Source of the DNA: Phycisphaerales bacterium
GTDB lineage: Bacteria > Planctomycetota > Phycisphaerae > Phycisphaerales > SM1A02
Direction of reading: 5' to 3'
Length of the DNA: 62,565 bases
Assembly: GCA_014238785.1 (NCBI GenBank)
Contig: JABAAL010000036.1
Coordinates: 1 to 62,565, forward strand
Shown: positions 53,024 through 61,925 of the stretch, in pieces
How positions within the stretch are numbered: the first letter of the stretch is position 1
Layout of the letters: each line of letters opens with the position of its first letter
Program-made: the position numbers and the translations under genes
Notes under the pieces: model-generated
What the model saw: the letters and a program-made list of their open reading frames with translations, nothing else
Databases searched by the model: none
What the model was told of the DNA's origin: nothing

Positions 53024-54445
53024 ATGGAATATTCAACAGTATTAATTGTCCTAGCGCTTGTGTTTGGTTTTTACATGGCTTGGAACATAGGTGCCAACGA
53101 TGTTGCAAATGCTATGGGAACAAGTGTCGGCTCGGGCGCACTCACATTTAAGCGTGCAGTTATTCTCGCTGCGATTCTGGAATTTGCAGGTGCATTCTTC
53201 GTAGGTTCCTCAGTGTCCGACACAGTTCGCAAGGGCATCGTTGATCCAATAATTTTCGCGGGTGATCCACAGGCGTTTGTTTTAGGGATGCTCTCCGCAC
53301 TCCTTGCAGCAGGTGTGTGGCTTCAGGTCGCTTCATACTTTGGTTGGCCAGTTTCAACGACACACTCGATTGTTGGGTCAATCGTTGGTTTTGGCGTTGT
53401 GTATGGTGGATTGTCTGCAGTAGAGTGGGGCGGAGTTGGCAAAATTGCTGCGAGTTGGGTGATTTCTCCTTTGATGAGCGGCACGATAAGTTTTATTATT
53501 TTCCAAATCGTGATGAACCGTGTGTTTTATAGAGCAGATCCCGTTGCGGCTGTTCGCAAGTTCACTCCGTTTATGGTTTTCATAGTTCTTGGCATCATGA
53601 CATTGGTCATGGTCTTTAAGGGTTTGAAGCACTTACATCTTGACCTTTCCCTCACTAATGCTCTTGGTGTAGCGTCTCTTGTAGGGCTCGTTGGTGCAGG
53701 CATTACAATCCTTCTTCTTCGCCGATATAAAACCGACGATTCGCAAGAAGAACAACGGCAGGCACGAGAGTTGTATACCACTCGAGCCATGCAACGTGCA
53801 CTGAAACATTTAGCAAGAGCACGCGGGGCCGCAGATTCGGAAGAGCGGCGTTCCATAGAAGCCGTAATGCAAGAAACTCGCGCGTTGACCGACACCTCAG
53901 GAAAACGCGCAAACCTAGGCTCATCAAATACAGAGTTTCGACAAGTTGAGCGTATTTTTATCTATTTGCAAATCCTAACAGCGTGCTTTGTTGCATTTGC
54001 CCACGGCGCAAACGATGTAGCAAACGCTATTGGTCCATTATCCGCCGCAGTACAAACAATACAAGATGGTGTTGTTGCTGCAAAATCAGTTGTTCCCATG
54101 TGGGCCCTGGCGCTGGGTGGAGTAGGTATTGTGATTGGACTAGCAACGTACGGTTGGCGTGTGATGGAAACGGTTGGAAGGAAGATTACGGAGCTTACGC
54201 CATCGCGTGGTTTCTGTGCAGAATTTGGTGCCGCGACAACAATCGTCATAGCCTCAAAATTAGCACTCCCCATTTCAACAACACATACGCTAGTTGGCGC
54301 GGTGCTCGGGGTTGGTTTAGCGCGTGGCATTGGCGCGCTCAACCTTTCAACTGTTCGCGACATAGCACTGAGTTGGGTAATTACAATTCCGGCCGGCGCC
54401 ATACTCTGCATCATCTTCTATAAGACCCTTAGTCTTTTCTTTTAA
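53024..54445 (+). CDS. pit: PiT-family inorganic phosphate transporter
   Basis: 473 residues with about ten hydrophobic helices in two inverted halves. Each half carries the family signature GANDVANA (WNIGANDVANAMGTSVG near residue 22 and AHGANDVANAIGPLSAA near 325), and STTHSIVGSIVG / STTHTLVGAVLG occur once per half. A cytosolic loop of about 100 residues in the middle is rich in Arg, Glu and Ala. It would import phosphate with H+ or Na+. Gene order porin-DUF47-PiT supports a phosphate uptake unit. Its 3' end overlaps the convergent glutamate-synthase-like gene by 4 bases. Confidence 0.96.
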   Translation: MEYSTVLIVLALVFGFYMAWNIGANDVANAMGTSVGSGALTFKRAVILAAILEFAGAFFVGSSVSDTVRKGIVDPIIFAGDPQAFVLGMLSALLAAGVWLQVASYFGWPVSTTHSIVGSIVGFGVVYGGLSAVEWGGVGKIAASWVISPLMSGTISFIIFQIVMNRVFYRADPVAAVRKFTPFMVFIVLGIMTLVMVFKGLKHLHLDLSLTNALGVASLVGLVGAGITILLLRRYKTDDSQEEQRQARELYTTRAMQRALKHLARARGAADSEERRSIEAVMQETRALTDTSGKRANLGSSNTEFRQVERIFIYLQILTACFVAFAHGANDVANAIGPLSAAVQTIQDGVVAAKSVVPMWALALGGVGIVIGLATYGWRVMETVGRKITELTPSRGFCAEFGAATTIVIASKLALPISTTHTLVGAVLGVGLARGIGALNLSTVRDIALSWVITIPAGAILCIIFYKTLSLFF

Positions 54446-56022
54446 CAAAAAGAATCAGCGTTCGCTTTGCTCCACCCCTCCGAATACGAGCAGTCTCCAC
54501 CTTTTTCATGGAACATGTTTGGCGTACACCAATCAAACAAATCTTTATACGTTTTGTGGTGAAGCACACTCGTGCGGTGGCAAAGTAACTGCGGCGTTAA
54601 TTCACCGGGATGTTCAAGCCCACACGCAGCGATAACTTGCGACAAGTCATCGAGCGTATTTTTGTGGTAGTTGTACACGCGTTGGGATTTGTCGGTGACA
54701 ACAAGACCGCGTTGCCTTCTTTGGTCTTGCGTCGCAACGCCGGCTGGACACGTATTCGTTTGACACCGCATTGCTTGAATGCAACCGACTGAAAACATAA
54801 ACGCACGAGCAGCGTTGCACCAATCAGCGCCAAGTGCGAGCACGCGAGCCATCTCGAAGGCACTTGTAATTTTAGCAGATGCTCCGAGTTTGATTTTATC
54901 TCGAACGCCACTGCCGACTAATACGTTTTGCGCAAAGATAAGTCCATCAATGAGAGGCGAACCCATGTGGTCGACAAATTCAATTGGACCAGCACCAGTA
55001 CCACCCTCTCCACCATCAATGACGATGAAGTCGGGGTAAATATCCGTTTCAATCATCGCCTTGCAAATGCTCATGAATTCGAGAGGCTTTCCGATACACA
55101 TTTTAAATCCAGCGGGCTTGCCACCAGACAGGTCTCGGAGTTTTGCCGTAAATTCAAGCAACCCCTTGGGCGAGGAAAAAGCAGTATGAAAAGCGGGTGA
55201 GATACAGTCTACGCCCTCTGGTACGCCACGAGCCTCTGCAATTTCTTTTGAAACCTTTGGCCCCGGCAACACACCCCCATGTCCCGCCTTCGCACCTTGA
55301 GAGACTTTAATCTCAACCATTTTAATGTTGTCGATTTGCGCAGTGTCGCGAAATTTATCTTCGTTGAATGAGCCATCATCGTTACGGCATCCAAAATACC
55401 CGCTTCCAATTTCCCAAACAAGGTCGCCACCTTCCTTGCGGTGGTACTTGCTACAACCACCTTCTCCCGTGTCGTGGTAAAAATTGCCAAGTTTTGCTCC
55501 GCGGTTAAGCGACATAATGGCGTTTGCACTTATGGCGCCGAAACTCATCGCAGAAACGTTTAAAAGAGATGCAGAGTATGGGTGCTTACACCCACTCCCT
55601 CCTATTGTTGTTCGGAATGGCTCCGTACTTTTTGGTTTGGGTGCAATCGAATGTGACAACCATTCATATTCTTCTTTATATACATCAAGCTGGGTGCCAA
55701 AGGGCTTTTCGTCGAGTACCCCCTTTGATCGTTGGTAAACAATGCTGCGGTGATTACGATCATATGGCCTTCCGTCGGTGTCTTTTTCTACGAAATATTG
55801 CATAAGCTCTGGGCGAACTCCCTCGGCGAAATACCGAAGGTGTGCCTGCAGGGGATAGTTCCGCAGGAGAGAGTGTTTTGTTTGCAGTAGATCGTATGTT
55901 CCAATAATTGCACCAGCACCGAAAAGGACTACTCCAGCGTAGTACCACGGTGAGAGGTATATCGCAAAATATAAAAATAACGCCGTGGCAATAATACTTA
56001 ATAGATAGGGTACATATCGCAT
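54442..56022 (-). CDS. Membrane-anchored FMN-dependent glutamate-synthase-type protein
   Basis: 526 residues. Two N-terminal helices (about 5-45) anchor the protein. The rest is the GltS FMN/glutamate-synthase central and FMN domain: AMSFGAISANAIMSLNRGAKL, GEGGCSKYHRKEGGDLVWEI, KVSQGAKAGHGGVLPGPKVS, DFIVIDGGEGGTGAGPIE, and the [3Fe-4S] cluster motif CIQAMRCQTNTCPAGVA with the usual three Cys. No glutaminase domain, so it cannot use glutamine by itself. Such short GltB2-like proteins are widespread; the true reaction is not settled. It is convergent with pit (4-base overlap). Confidence 0.9.
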   Translation of the reverse strand: MRYVPYLLSIIATALFLYFAIYLSPWYYAGVVLFGAGAIIGTYDLLQTKHSLLRNYPLQAHLRYFAEGVRPELMQYFVEKDTDGRPYDRNHRSIVYQRSKGVLDEKPFGTQLDVYKEEYEWLSHSIAPKPKSTEPFRTTIGGSGCKHPYSASLLNVSAMSFGAISANAIMSLNRGAKLGNFYHDTGEGGCSKYHRKEGGDLVWEIGSGYFGCRNDDGSFNEDKFRDTAQIDNIKMVEIKVSQGAKAGHGGVLPGPKVSKEIAEARGVPEGVDCISPAFHTAFSSPKGLLEFTAKLRDLSGGKPAGFKMCIGKPLEFMSICKAMIETDIYPDFIVIDGGEGGTGAGPIEFVDHMGSPLIDGLIFAQNVLVGSGVRDKIKLGASAKITSAFEMARVLALGADWCNAARAFMFSVGCIQAMRCQTNTCPAGVATQDQRRQRGLVVTDKSQRVYNYHKNTLDDLSQVIAACGLEHPGELTPQLLCHRTSVLHHKTYKDLFDWCTPNMFHEKGGDCSYSEGWSKANADSFC

Positions 56023-56078
56023 AAAAACTTCCTTTGTTATTTGATAGTCTACAGTATGTTTGGGTGTAAAATAGAACG

Positions 56079-56336
56079 ATGCCTACGTATGAATATTATT
56101 GTGAAGCCAACGGCAAGAGTGTCGAGGTTATCCACTCGATGCAGGTAGAGTTAACCACCTGGGGGGAACTTTGTGCATTAGCGGAGATTGATTGTGGAGC
56201 AACACCAATGGACTCGACTATCCTTCGACAATTGTCAGCGATAGCGTCATTGATACCAAAGGGTGGCAATGGACCACGTGGCGGTTCTGGTGGAGGTTGT
56301 TGCGGCGGCGGTGGGTGTGGGTGTAGTGGCAACTAG
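56079..56336 (+). CDS. Small FmdB-like protein with Gly/Cys-rich tail
   Basis: 85 residues. It begins MPTYEYYCEANG, the start of FmdB-type zinc-ribbon proteins, but the second Cys of the first knuckle is missing (EANGK instead of EACGH) and only scattered Cys follow (ELCALAEIDCG). The tail is GGSGGGCCGGGGCGCSGN, very rich in Gly with four closely spaced Cys, which could bind metal. There is no signal peptide. It sits between the divergent glutamate-synthase-like gene and tRNA-Leu. Confidence 0.75.
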   Translation: MPTYEYYCEANGKSVEVIHSMQVELTTWGELCALAEIDCGATPMDSTILRQLSAIASLIPKGGNGPRGGSGGGCCGGGGCGCSGN

Positions 56337-56367
56337 TTTTTTAGAGTAAACTGCGGAACTTACGTAT

Positions 56368-56453
56368 GGGCCTGTGGCGGAATTGGCAGACGCAGGGGAC
56401 TTAAAATCCCCCGAGGATAATACCTCATGAGGGTTCGAGTCCCTCCGGGCCCA
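56368..56453 (+). tRNA. tRNA-Leu (anticodon TAA)
   Basis: An 86-nt class II cloverleaf: acceptor GGGCCTG/CGGGCCC with one T-G pair, D-arm GCGGAATTGGCAGACGC, anticodon loop ACTTAAAAT within GGGG/CCCC, long variable arm CGAGGATAATACCTCAT, T-arm GAGGGTTCGAGTCCCTC and discriminator A. CCA is not encoded. Confidence 0.97.
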
Positions 56454-56528
56454 CTTGAGAAACAAAGTGATTGTTCGCGGCAGCAAAATTGCTTTCCACT
56501 TTTAATTCGCGCCCCTAAAACAAGTCCC

Positions 56529-57764
56529 TTAAAAATCCCAGTCAACAATTGGCACAGGAAGGCGGACAATTCGATCGATAGCTTGGATGAGTTCTGCGCT
56601 TGCCTTGAAATCACCCGTTACTGACACTGCCTCGGCAGTTGACGAGCCAAACCAAATTCTAGAAAAATCATTGACCGTACACGAAGCAGTCGGAAGTGAA
56701 TCATCACTTCCCCTCGTTGCAGTGGATGTATCGCCAAGTCGAATAATCCAATTTCCACCAATGCCTTTCCAGCCATCTGCATCCTTCAAGTATTTCTCAA
56801 TAGGGTCCGTGAGTTCTAGATTAAAGGAGACAGATTCACCGCAAAGTTTCATAGCCCCAACACAAACAGGCAAATCAAGAATTCGACATTGCATCCAGAT
56901 TTGACTTACGACATCGCTGTCAAAGTCGCCACCTCTCCTTGCTCGGTGGGTTGCCAGTGGGCGGCTTAAAAAATCCTGCATCTCAAGGCGTGGAGGATCA
57001 GCCATTCGCACGCCGTGTACTTGGTCTGAAAGGGATTTTAGAACACTGAGCAACTCGATGAGTTGTTCGTGCGTTTCCCACCCACTGAACCAGACGTTAT
57101 AGGGACCGTGCTCTGCTTTTGGCTTTATCCACAGAAAGTGCGTGAGTGCACCACTTTCGTTTTTAAAGCCGAGCCCAAACGCCTTCTCTTGACAAATTGC
57201 TGTTGCTAACGTTTCGCCAATACCATCCAGAGTGCAGCCGCCGTGGTAGCGCTTTCTAGCACACCTGCAGTCATGCATTGCCTTTGCGTCGTCCTTGCTC
57301 AATCGTTTTGGAGATCGAGTTAGCCTTGGTACTTGCAAATGCTCTGGGTCAAACGTGGCTATGCGGTGGTTAACAGTATTTCCATACCCAAATTTATCGT
57401 AATACCCTTGGTCAAACATACCGAGCATCGACATGGCGGCGCCATTGTTTGCACTCTCTGCAATGGCGTGGACAGTTACCTTCCCAGCAAGACCCTGTTG
57501 CCTCGCAACCCTGCTCGTTGCAACTCCCGTAACAGCTGAAAACGGAATATCACTTTCGAGGTACCTGCACTTTCCAGTGTGTGTCCCGACGAACACCTCG
57601 ACCTCCTTGGCAAGTTCGGCGACGAACGAAGCGCTGCCATCTATTAACGCTTCAAAAGTAGCCCTGTCTTTATCTTTACCATCCATCCATCCGATCTCAC
57701 AAAAAATTCGCAAGCTTTGTTCAAGGTCTTTTGTCTCGTATGGTCGTACCATCATTACCATCAT
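56529..57764 (-). CDS. Eis-like GNAT N-acetyltransferase with SCP2-like C-terminal domain
   Basis: 411 residues. The N-terminal GNAT domain shows AVTGVATSRVARQQGLAGKV (acetyl-CoA loop) and AMSMLGMFDQGYYDKFGYG. The middle tandem GNAT-like domain and a C-terminal region resembling a sterol-carrier fold (about 300-411) complete the Eis architecture. The C-terminal residue is Phe, as in Eis, where the terminal carboxylate acts as base. Eis acetylates aminoglycosides and other amines at many positions; a resistance role is possible but this is only family analogy. Several ATGs in a row at 57764-57752 leave the exact start unclear. Confidence 0.85.
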   Translation of the reverse strand: MMVMMVRPYETKDLEQSLRIFCEIGWMDGKDKDRATFEALIDGSASFVAELAKEVEVFVGTHTGKCRYLESDIPFSAVTGVATSRVARQQGLAGKVTVHAIAESANNGAAMSMLGMFDQGYYDKFGYGNTVNHRIATFDPEHLQVPRLTRSPKRLSKDDAKAMHDCRCARKRYHGGCTLDGIGETLATAICQEKAFGLGFKNESGALTHFLWIKPKAEHGPYNVWFSGWETHEQLIELLSVLKSLSDQVHGVRMADPPRLEMQDFLSRPLATHRARRGGDFDSDVVSQIWMQCRILDLPVCVGAMKLCGESVSFNLELTDPIEKYLKDADGWKGIGGNWIIRLGDTSTATRGSDDSLPTASCTVNDFSRIWFGSSTAEAVSVTGDFKASAELIQAIDRIVRLPVPIVDWDF

Positions 57765-57840
57765 AATACGGCGTTAGTCCCCACGGGGTCTGCCCCCCAC
57801 ACATACTTGACGTGTAGAGAGGTGTCGATACGAGAAGAAT

Positions 57841-58035
57841 GTGGGAAACGCAAGTATTGACACAAAATCAGAGTTACTTTCAATGGAATCACTCGAGCAA
57901 GCAGCCGGGTGTTTGCGCACGGTCGCCGCGAAGGACGCTCTATTTATCACGAAATATCCGAATACGGACTCGGTTCAAGCATGGACTGCATCGAAAACCA
58001 TTTCGGTGAGTAAACGTCCGAATTTCAGTTATTGA
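57841..58035 (+). CDS. Possible small protein (64 residues), uncertain
   Basis: A GTG-initiated ORF in the 326-base interval 57765-58090. The text AAGCLRTVAAKDALFITKYP looks protein-like, but no ribosome-binding site, homologue or domain is apparent. It may be chance. An internal ATG at 57883 (MESLEQAAG) is an alternative start. The rest of the interval shows only a C/G-rich stretch at about 57777-57800 and nothing else I can name. Confidence 0.25.
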   Translation: MGNASIDTKSELLSMESLEQAAGCLRTVAAKDALFITKYPNTDSVQAWTASKTISVSKRPNFSY

Positions 58036-58090
58036 ATTTTAACGAACACACAACTAAAGACACACCACGGGGATACGTTATTATGTCACG

Positions 58091-58921
58091 ATGAAGAATA
58101 AAATAGTTAAGGGTTTGTTGATTGCAGTAGCGGTATTAATTTGTCTCTCAATCGTTGGAATTATGATTCTTGACGGGGTAGCACAATCGATTATCCAATC
58201 AAAGGGCAGCGAGGGCCTTGGAGTTAAACTTACAATCGACAGTGCGCACATTGGATTTTTCACAAAAGAGTCAGCGATTAAGGGTGTGAAAATTGCAAAT
58301 CCAGAATCATTTCTTTCGGACAAATCACCAACACTCCTCTCCGTGGAAAAGGCCGAAATTACATTCGGCGTTTTGCAATTGCTCGACAAGGAAGTTGTTA
58401 TTCAAAACGTTACCGTTACGGGCGTGGCGCTCGATTTACAGCAACGCAATGGAAAGTCAAATATTGAAACATTAGTTAACAACATCTCATCTGATAAAAC
58501 ACCAGATGCAACGCACCCAGATCCTCCTTTTAATATTAAAACGCTCACAATACGCGACATCACAGTGGTTGCTTCTGGGAAATTTACAGTTCTTGACAAA
58601 GGCCCCGTTACGGCACACATCAAAGAAATTGTGATGCACGATATAGGTACGGATGGGGATGCAGAAGTTGCAACGGAGGCTATTACGAGCGCTATTACGC
58701 ACGCCATCATGCAGCACTTAGCACAGCACCCAGCCGAAGGGATCTCCAAACTAGCACTCTCAAAGGTAACGGGGCTGATTGACAAGTTGCCTGTGTTTAA
58801 GCAACTGGGAGTAGGAAAAATAATTCAAGGTATGGGCGATACTGCCGGCAAAGCAGTCGATAGCGTGATTGGTGGAATTAGCGACTTGTTTGGCGGAGAG
58901 AAGCACAAAGACGAGGATTAA
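58091..58921 (+). CDS. AsmA-like membrane-anchored protein
   Basis: 276 residues. One N-terminal helix (about 8-27, LLIAVAVLICLSIVGIMIL) anchors a periplasmic part with the repeating beta-strand style of AsmA/DUF748 proteins: IKGVKIANPESF, LLSVEKAEITFGVLQLLDKEVVIQNVTVTGV and IKTLTIRDITVVASG. The last about 75 residues are helical. AsmA-like proteins help move or arrange outer-membrane lipids. The protein is small for the family. The downstream gene is convergent. Confidence 0.75.
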   Translation: MKNKIVKGLLIAVAVLICLSIVGIMILDGVAQSIIQSKGSEGLGVKLTIDSAHIGFFTKESAIKGVKIANPESFLSDKSPTLLSVEKAEITFGVLQLLDKEVVIQNVTVTGVALDLQQRNGKSNIETLVNNISSDKTPDATHPDPPFNIKTLTIRDITVVASGKFTVLDKGPVTAHIKEIVMHDIGTDGDAEVATEAITSAITHAIMQHLAQHPAEGISKLALSKVTGLIDKLPVFKQLGVGKIIQGMGDTAGKAVDSVIGGISDLFGGEKHKDED

Positions 58922-58940
58922 TTTGCCGCGGGTGGATCAA

Positions 58941-59159
58941 TTACAGCCAGGTGTCGTCTCGGTGGAACAAAGATGGAAGGTTGCGCCATACTCGCCATGG
59001 TACGGCAAGGAAAATAAATCCAACGCCAAAGACGACGACAAGCGGGGCGAGTTGCGTTGGAATCTGATCTGGTAAAAACATGGCAACCAAAAGTGCAGTC
59101 ACACCCACGATGATGAGTAATCGCCCCCGAAATGCCAACCATCGCTTTCGCTTATCCAT
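58941..59159 (-). CDS. Small membrane protein, unknown function
   Basis: 72 residues with two hydrophobic segments (LLIIVGVTALLVAMFLP and LVVVFGVGFIFLAVPW) after a basic N-terminus (MDKRKRW). The ATG at 59159 follows an AAGGAG site; an in-frame start at 59186 is possible. It ends 19 bases past the convergent AsmA-like gene and lies downstream of the dockerin-type gene's strand neighbour. No homologue comes to mind. Confidence 0.55.
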   Translation of the reverse strand: MDKRKRWLAFRGRLLIIVGVTALLVAMFLPDQIPTQLAPLVVVFGVGFIFLAVPWRVWRNLPSLFHRDDTWL

Positions 59160-59215
59160 GCGCCTGCCACTCCTTGTTGAGCGCATATTACACGAAATAA
59201 ATTATTCTCGATGTA

Positions 59216-60949
59216 TTATGGACACCCGCCTAGCGCACCAATAATCGCTAGAACGTCAGAAACATCAACCACATCGTAGGGAGCAGTCACCTCAGCGCCA
59301 TCGCCACTGGTTCCCCAATTGGAGAGCAACATAAGAATATCGGTTACGTTGATAGCTCCGTCTGCATTTATATCCTCGACACAGGTAATCAACGCGCTCC
59401 CAATATACGTTTGCCAACCCGAAGTTGTTTGCACTTCGCCGATGTACCAAAAAATAGTATCGTTATTTGGATCAACCGTCATGTCAAAGTAATCACCCCA
59501 GCGACCATCTGCACCAGCGTTGCCCGTGCGTACAATTGTGGGCGCACCCATCGTGCCAAGTAAATCACTCTCTTTTCGCCCAATAATTTGCAGCGTGGGA
59601 TTCGTCGAATTATTTGCAGTTGCAACTACAACAGCAACTTCGCCGCGTTTGTTTTGCGCAATCGCGGGGAAGAAACTTGACATGGAATTTGGAACGGTCG
59701 TATCGCCGCTTTGCCTGAGCGAGGCCGAACTCGCTGGCCAATTTTCCAATTCAATTTCGTACCAGCGACCAACTGCGTTGACACCACTTCCCTCAATGCC
59801 ATGCGCGGTCCATAAACTTCCATCGCGATAGTGCGAGTTCATAATTCTTCCATCGAGTGCGCTTATAGTTCCGCCGGGATTTGGCACGCCACCGCCGGGT
59901 GTGCCGTGACTTGGAACAGCGACAAACTCACTTACGACCGTTGGATTCGATGGATCATTGATATATGCAACCCGAAGTTCGGTGGAGTTGTTTCGCCCAA
60001 CAAAAAACGCAGAAGGTGCGTCGCCGTAATGCTGCGCGCACTGCATACTTGCGTGTCCCGCCTTGCGAACGTCGGCAATCACGACAGGGTCACCGCTGAG
60101 CATAGGCGTTTTATCAAACACGCGATACAAAACGCCACCCCAGCCAACATAATTTAAACCAAACAAATTACCCGTAACGTAGAAATAGTCATCGTCAAAC
60201 CCAAAGCCTGGATAATCAACCCAGTATGTACTGCCTCCGTCTGAAACTACCGACCACGTTCGGTATTTATACCAAACGCCGTTGGGATCGCTGTCATCAC
60301 TCACGGCGATAGTAATCCACGATTCGCCACTGTAATATTCAAGAGCAAGTACTACAAAGCGCTGGGAATGTTGGTCGTAAAAACATTTTGGGTCAAATGT
60401 AAAACCACCAGCACCTATATCTTCAAAGAAGCCCGGATCGCCACTATCGTTTAGCAACGCAGAAAACTCTTCATTGCCATTTTTATCGTAAAACGCAATC
60501 GCCATGTTGACGGTTGCAACGATGTGATTTGGGCCAACCGCAAGCGAAGGGTCTGGCGGATTCCAAGCAGTATTGGAGATTGCGTCAAAACCACTCTCGT
60601 CATGGATTGCCGTATTTGAAATACCACCGCCCGCTGTTAACTGATTTGGTGGACCATTCTCGGGAAAGTGTGGTTTTTTATGTGGAGGCAAAAACTTTGC
60701 GGGGCGTGGGTGTGGTCCGGGAATGGGTCCACGAACTTGGTGTTTGTCAGTAAAACTATTTGTATCAATGATTGTTGGTGTTGCCGTCCAAAAATCAGGG
60801 ACGTTGTCCCTGCTTAAATCAATGGTTGGAACATTTTTTGGAGCAGGTCGATTTGTGATATTTGACCGTGGTCCCTCGGGGCCGCGAGTGGCAACCTGTG
60901 AAGAACAAGCCGTTATAAGCATTAAAAAGGCGATTGATAGAGTTTTCAT
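59216..60949 (-). CDS. Secreted lipoprotein with dockerin-like C-terminus
   Basis: 577 residues. A lipoprotein signal peptide ends LITAC (Cys15). The middle, about 130-470, is a beta-rich region with NPPDPSLAVGPNHIVATVNM and WVDYPGFGFDDDYFYVTGN, probably a beta-propeller-like exported domain; no catalytic motif is seen. The last about 55 residues carry EF-hand-like pairs: DINADGAINVTDILMLLSNWG and YDVVDVSDVLAIIGALGGCP. This is the second dockerin-type protein in the window, so the host likely uses such tails for surface attachment or sorting. No cohesin-type partner is seen. Confidence 0.85.
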   Translation of the reverse strand: MKTLSIAFLMLITACSSQVATRGPEGPRSNITNRPAPKNVPTIDLSRDNVPDFWTATPTIIDTNSFTDKHQVRGPIPGPHPRPAKFLPPHKKPHFPENGPPNQLTAGGGISNTAIHDESGFDAISNTAWNPPDPSLAVGPNHIVATVNMAIAFYDKNGNEEFSALLNDSGDPGFFEDIGAGGFTFDPKCFYDQHSQRFVVLALEYYSGESWITIAVSDDSDPNGVWYKYRTWSVVSDGGSTYWVDYPGFGFDDDYFYVTGNLFGLNYVGWGGVLYRVFDKTPMLSGDPVVIADVRKAGHASMQCAQHYGDAPSAFFVGRNNSTELRVAYINDPSNPTVVSEFVAVPSHGTPGGGVPNPGGTISALDGRIMNSHYRDGSLWTAHGIEGSGVNAVGRWYEIELENWPASSASLRQSGDTTVPNSMSSFFPAIAQNKRGEVAVVVATANNSTNPTLQIIGRKESDLLGTMGAPTIVRTGNAGADGRWGDYFDMTVDPNNDTIFWYIGEVQTTSGWQTYIGSALITCVEDINADGAINVTDILMLLSNWGTSGDGAEVTAPYDVVDVSDVLAIIGALGGCP

Positions 60950-61018
60950 CCCAATAGAATACCCTAAAAAGACAAGATTCCCAAAGGTATTCTGGTTTCT
61001 TGTAGAATAGGGGGTTCG

Positions 61019-61903
61019 ATGTCAAACCAAGTGCCAACAATAAAGACCCGCAAAATTGCGATAATTTCAGCTGAAATTGGCTGGGGCTCTGGTTTTAAAG
61101 CTGCAGAAATGGGCTGCCAGCTCTTATTTGAAGCAGGTATTGCGGATCGACTTCAAGCGACGGTTACCAGAATTACATCTATCCCATCAATGCTTGATGG
61201 CGAAATCACAAGTGAAGAAACAGAAACGGCCATTATGGACCACGCACGTCGTGTTTCAGATGCGGTACTTGATGCAATTCAAAACGGTATGTTCCCTGTG
61301 ATAATTGGTGGTGATCACACTTCTGCTCTTGGATTTCATACGGGGCTTGCACGAGCCCACGGCAAGACAGGGATTATTTGGATAGATACACACTCAGATT
61401 TAAATACACTAGAAACAAGTCCATCGGGAAATATTCACGGCATGGTTATGGCTGGATTGCTTGGCAAGGGATCTAAAAAGATGGTTGCCACAACCGCTGC
61501 TTGCCAAACCAAAGAAGAGCATGTTGCGATGGTTGGAATTCGTTCGATTGACGAGGGCGAGCAGAAGTGGCTTGATGAAGGCACCATTAACTACATGACG
61601 ATGGACGCTGTAAACGACCGAGGACTTTCAGCGTGTTTGGCTAATGCTGTGAACACAGCAAATCAGGCCGAAGCCGGTTTTGGCTTAACTATTGATTTAG
61701 ATGCGATTGACCCATCGCAAGCACCATTTGTTGCAACGCCTGTTGATGGTGGGCTTGATGCTGACGAATTAGCAAATGTGTTGTCTGCTCTACCAAACAA
61801 AGATCGCCTCCTTGGCATGGAAGTAGTTGAGTTTACGCCACGCGATGACAAAGACGCCGCAATTGCTTGCGACCTTATAGCAAGCCTTGTTGCTGCAATA
61901 TAG
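61019..61903 (+). CDS. Arginase / ureohydrolase family
   Basis: 294 residues. Metal-binding motifs of the ureohydrolase family are complete: GGDHTSALGFHTG, WIDTHSDLNT (DxHxD) and TIDLDAIDPSQAPFVATPV (DxDxxDP). The GNIHGMVMAGLLG segment and the C-terminal LLGMEVVEFTPRDD fit arginase more than agmatinase, but sequence alone does not separate them with certainty. It would cleave arginine to ornithine and urea. The gene is divergent from the dockerin-type lipoprotein gene with 69 bases between. Confidence 0.9.
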   Translation: MSNQVPTIKTRKIAIISAEIGWGSGFKAAEMGCQLLFEAGIADRLQATVTRITSIPSMLDGEITSEETETAIMDHARRVSDAVLDAIQNGMFPVIIGGDHTSALGFHTGLARAHGKTGIIWIDTHSDLNTLETSPSGNIHGMVMAGLLGKGSKKMVATTAACQTKEEHVAMVGIRSIDEGEQKWLDEGTINYMTMDAVNDRGLSACLANAVNTANQAEAGFGLTIDLDAIDPSQAPFVATPVDGGLDADELANVLSALPNKDRLLGMEVVEFTPRDDKDAAIACDLIASLVAAI

Positions 61904-61925
61904 GTATCCTTTTCATTAGTTCACA

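Noticed and set aside
53962..54414. 150-residue antisense ORF in pit
   Set aside because: A shadow of the transporter's codons; no supporting signals.
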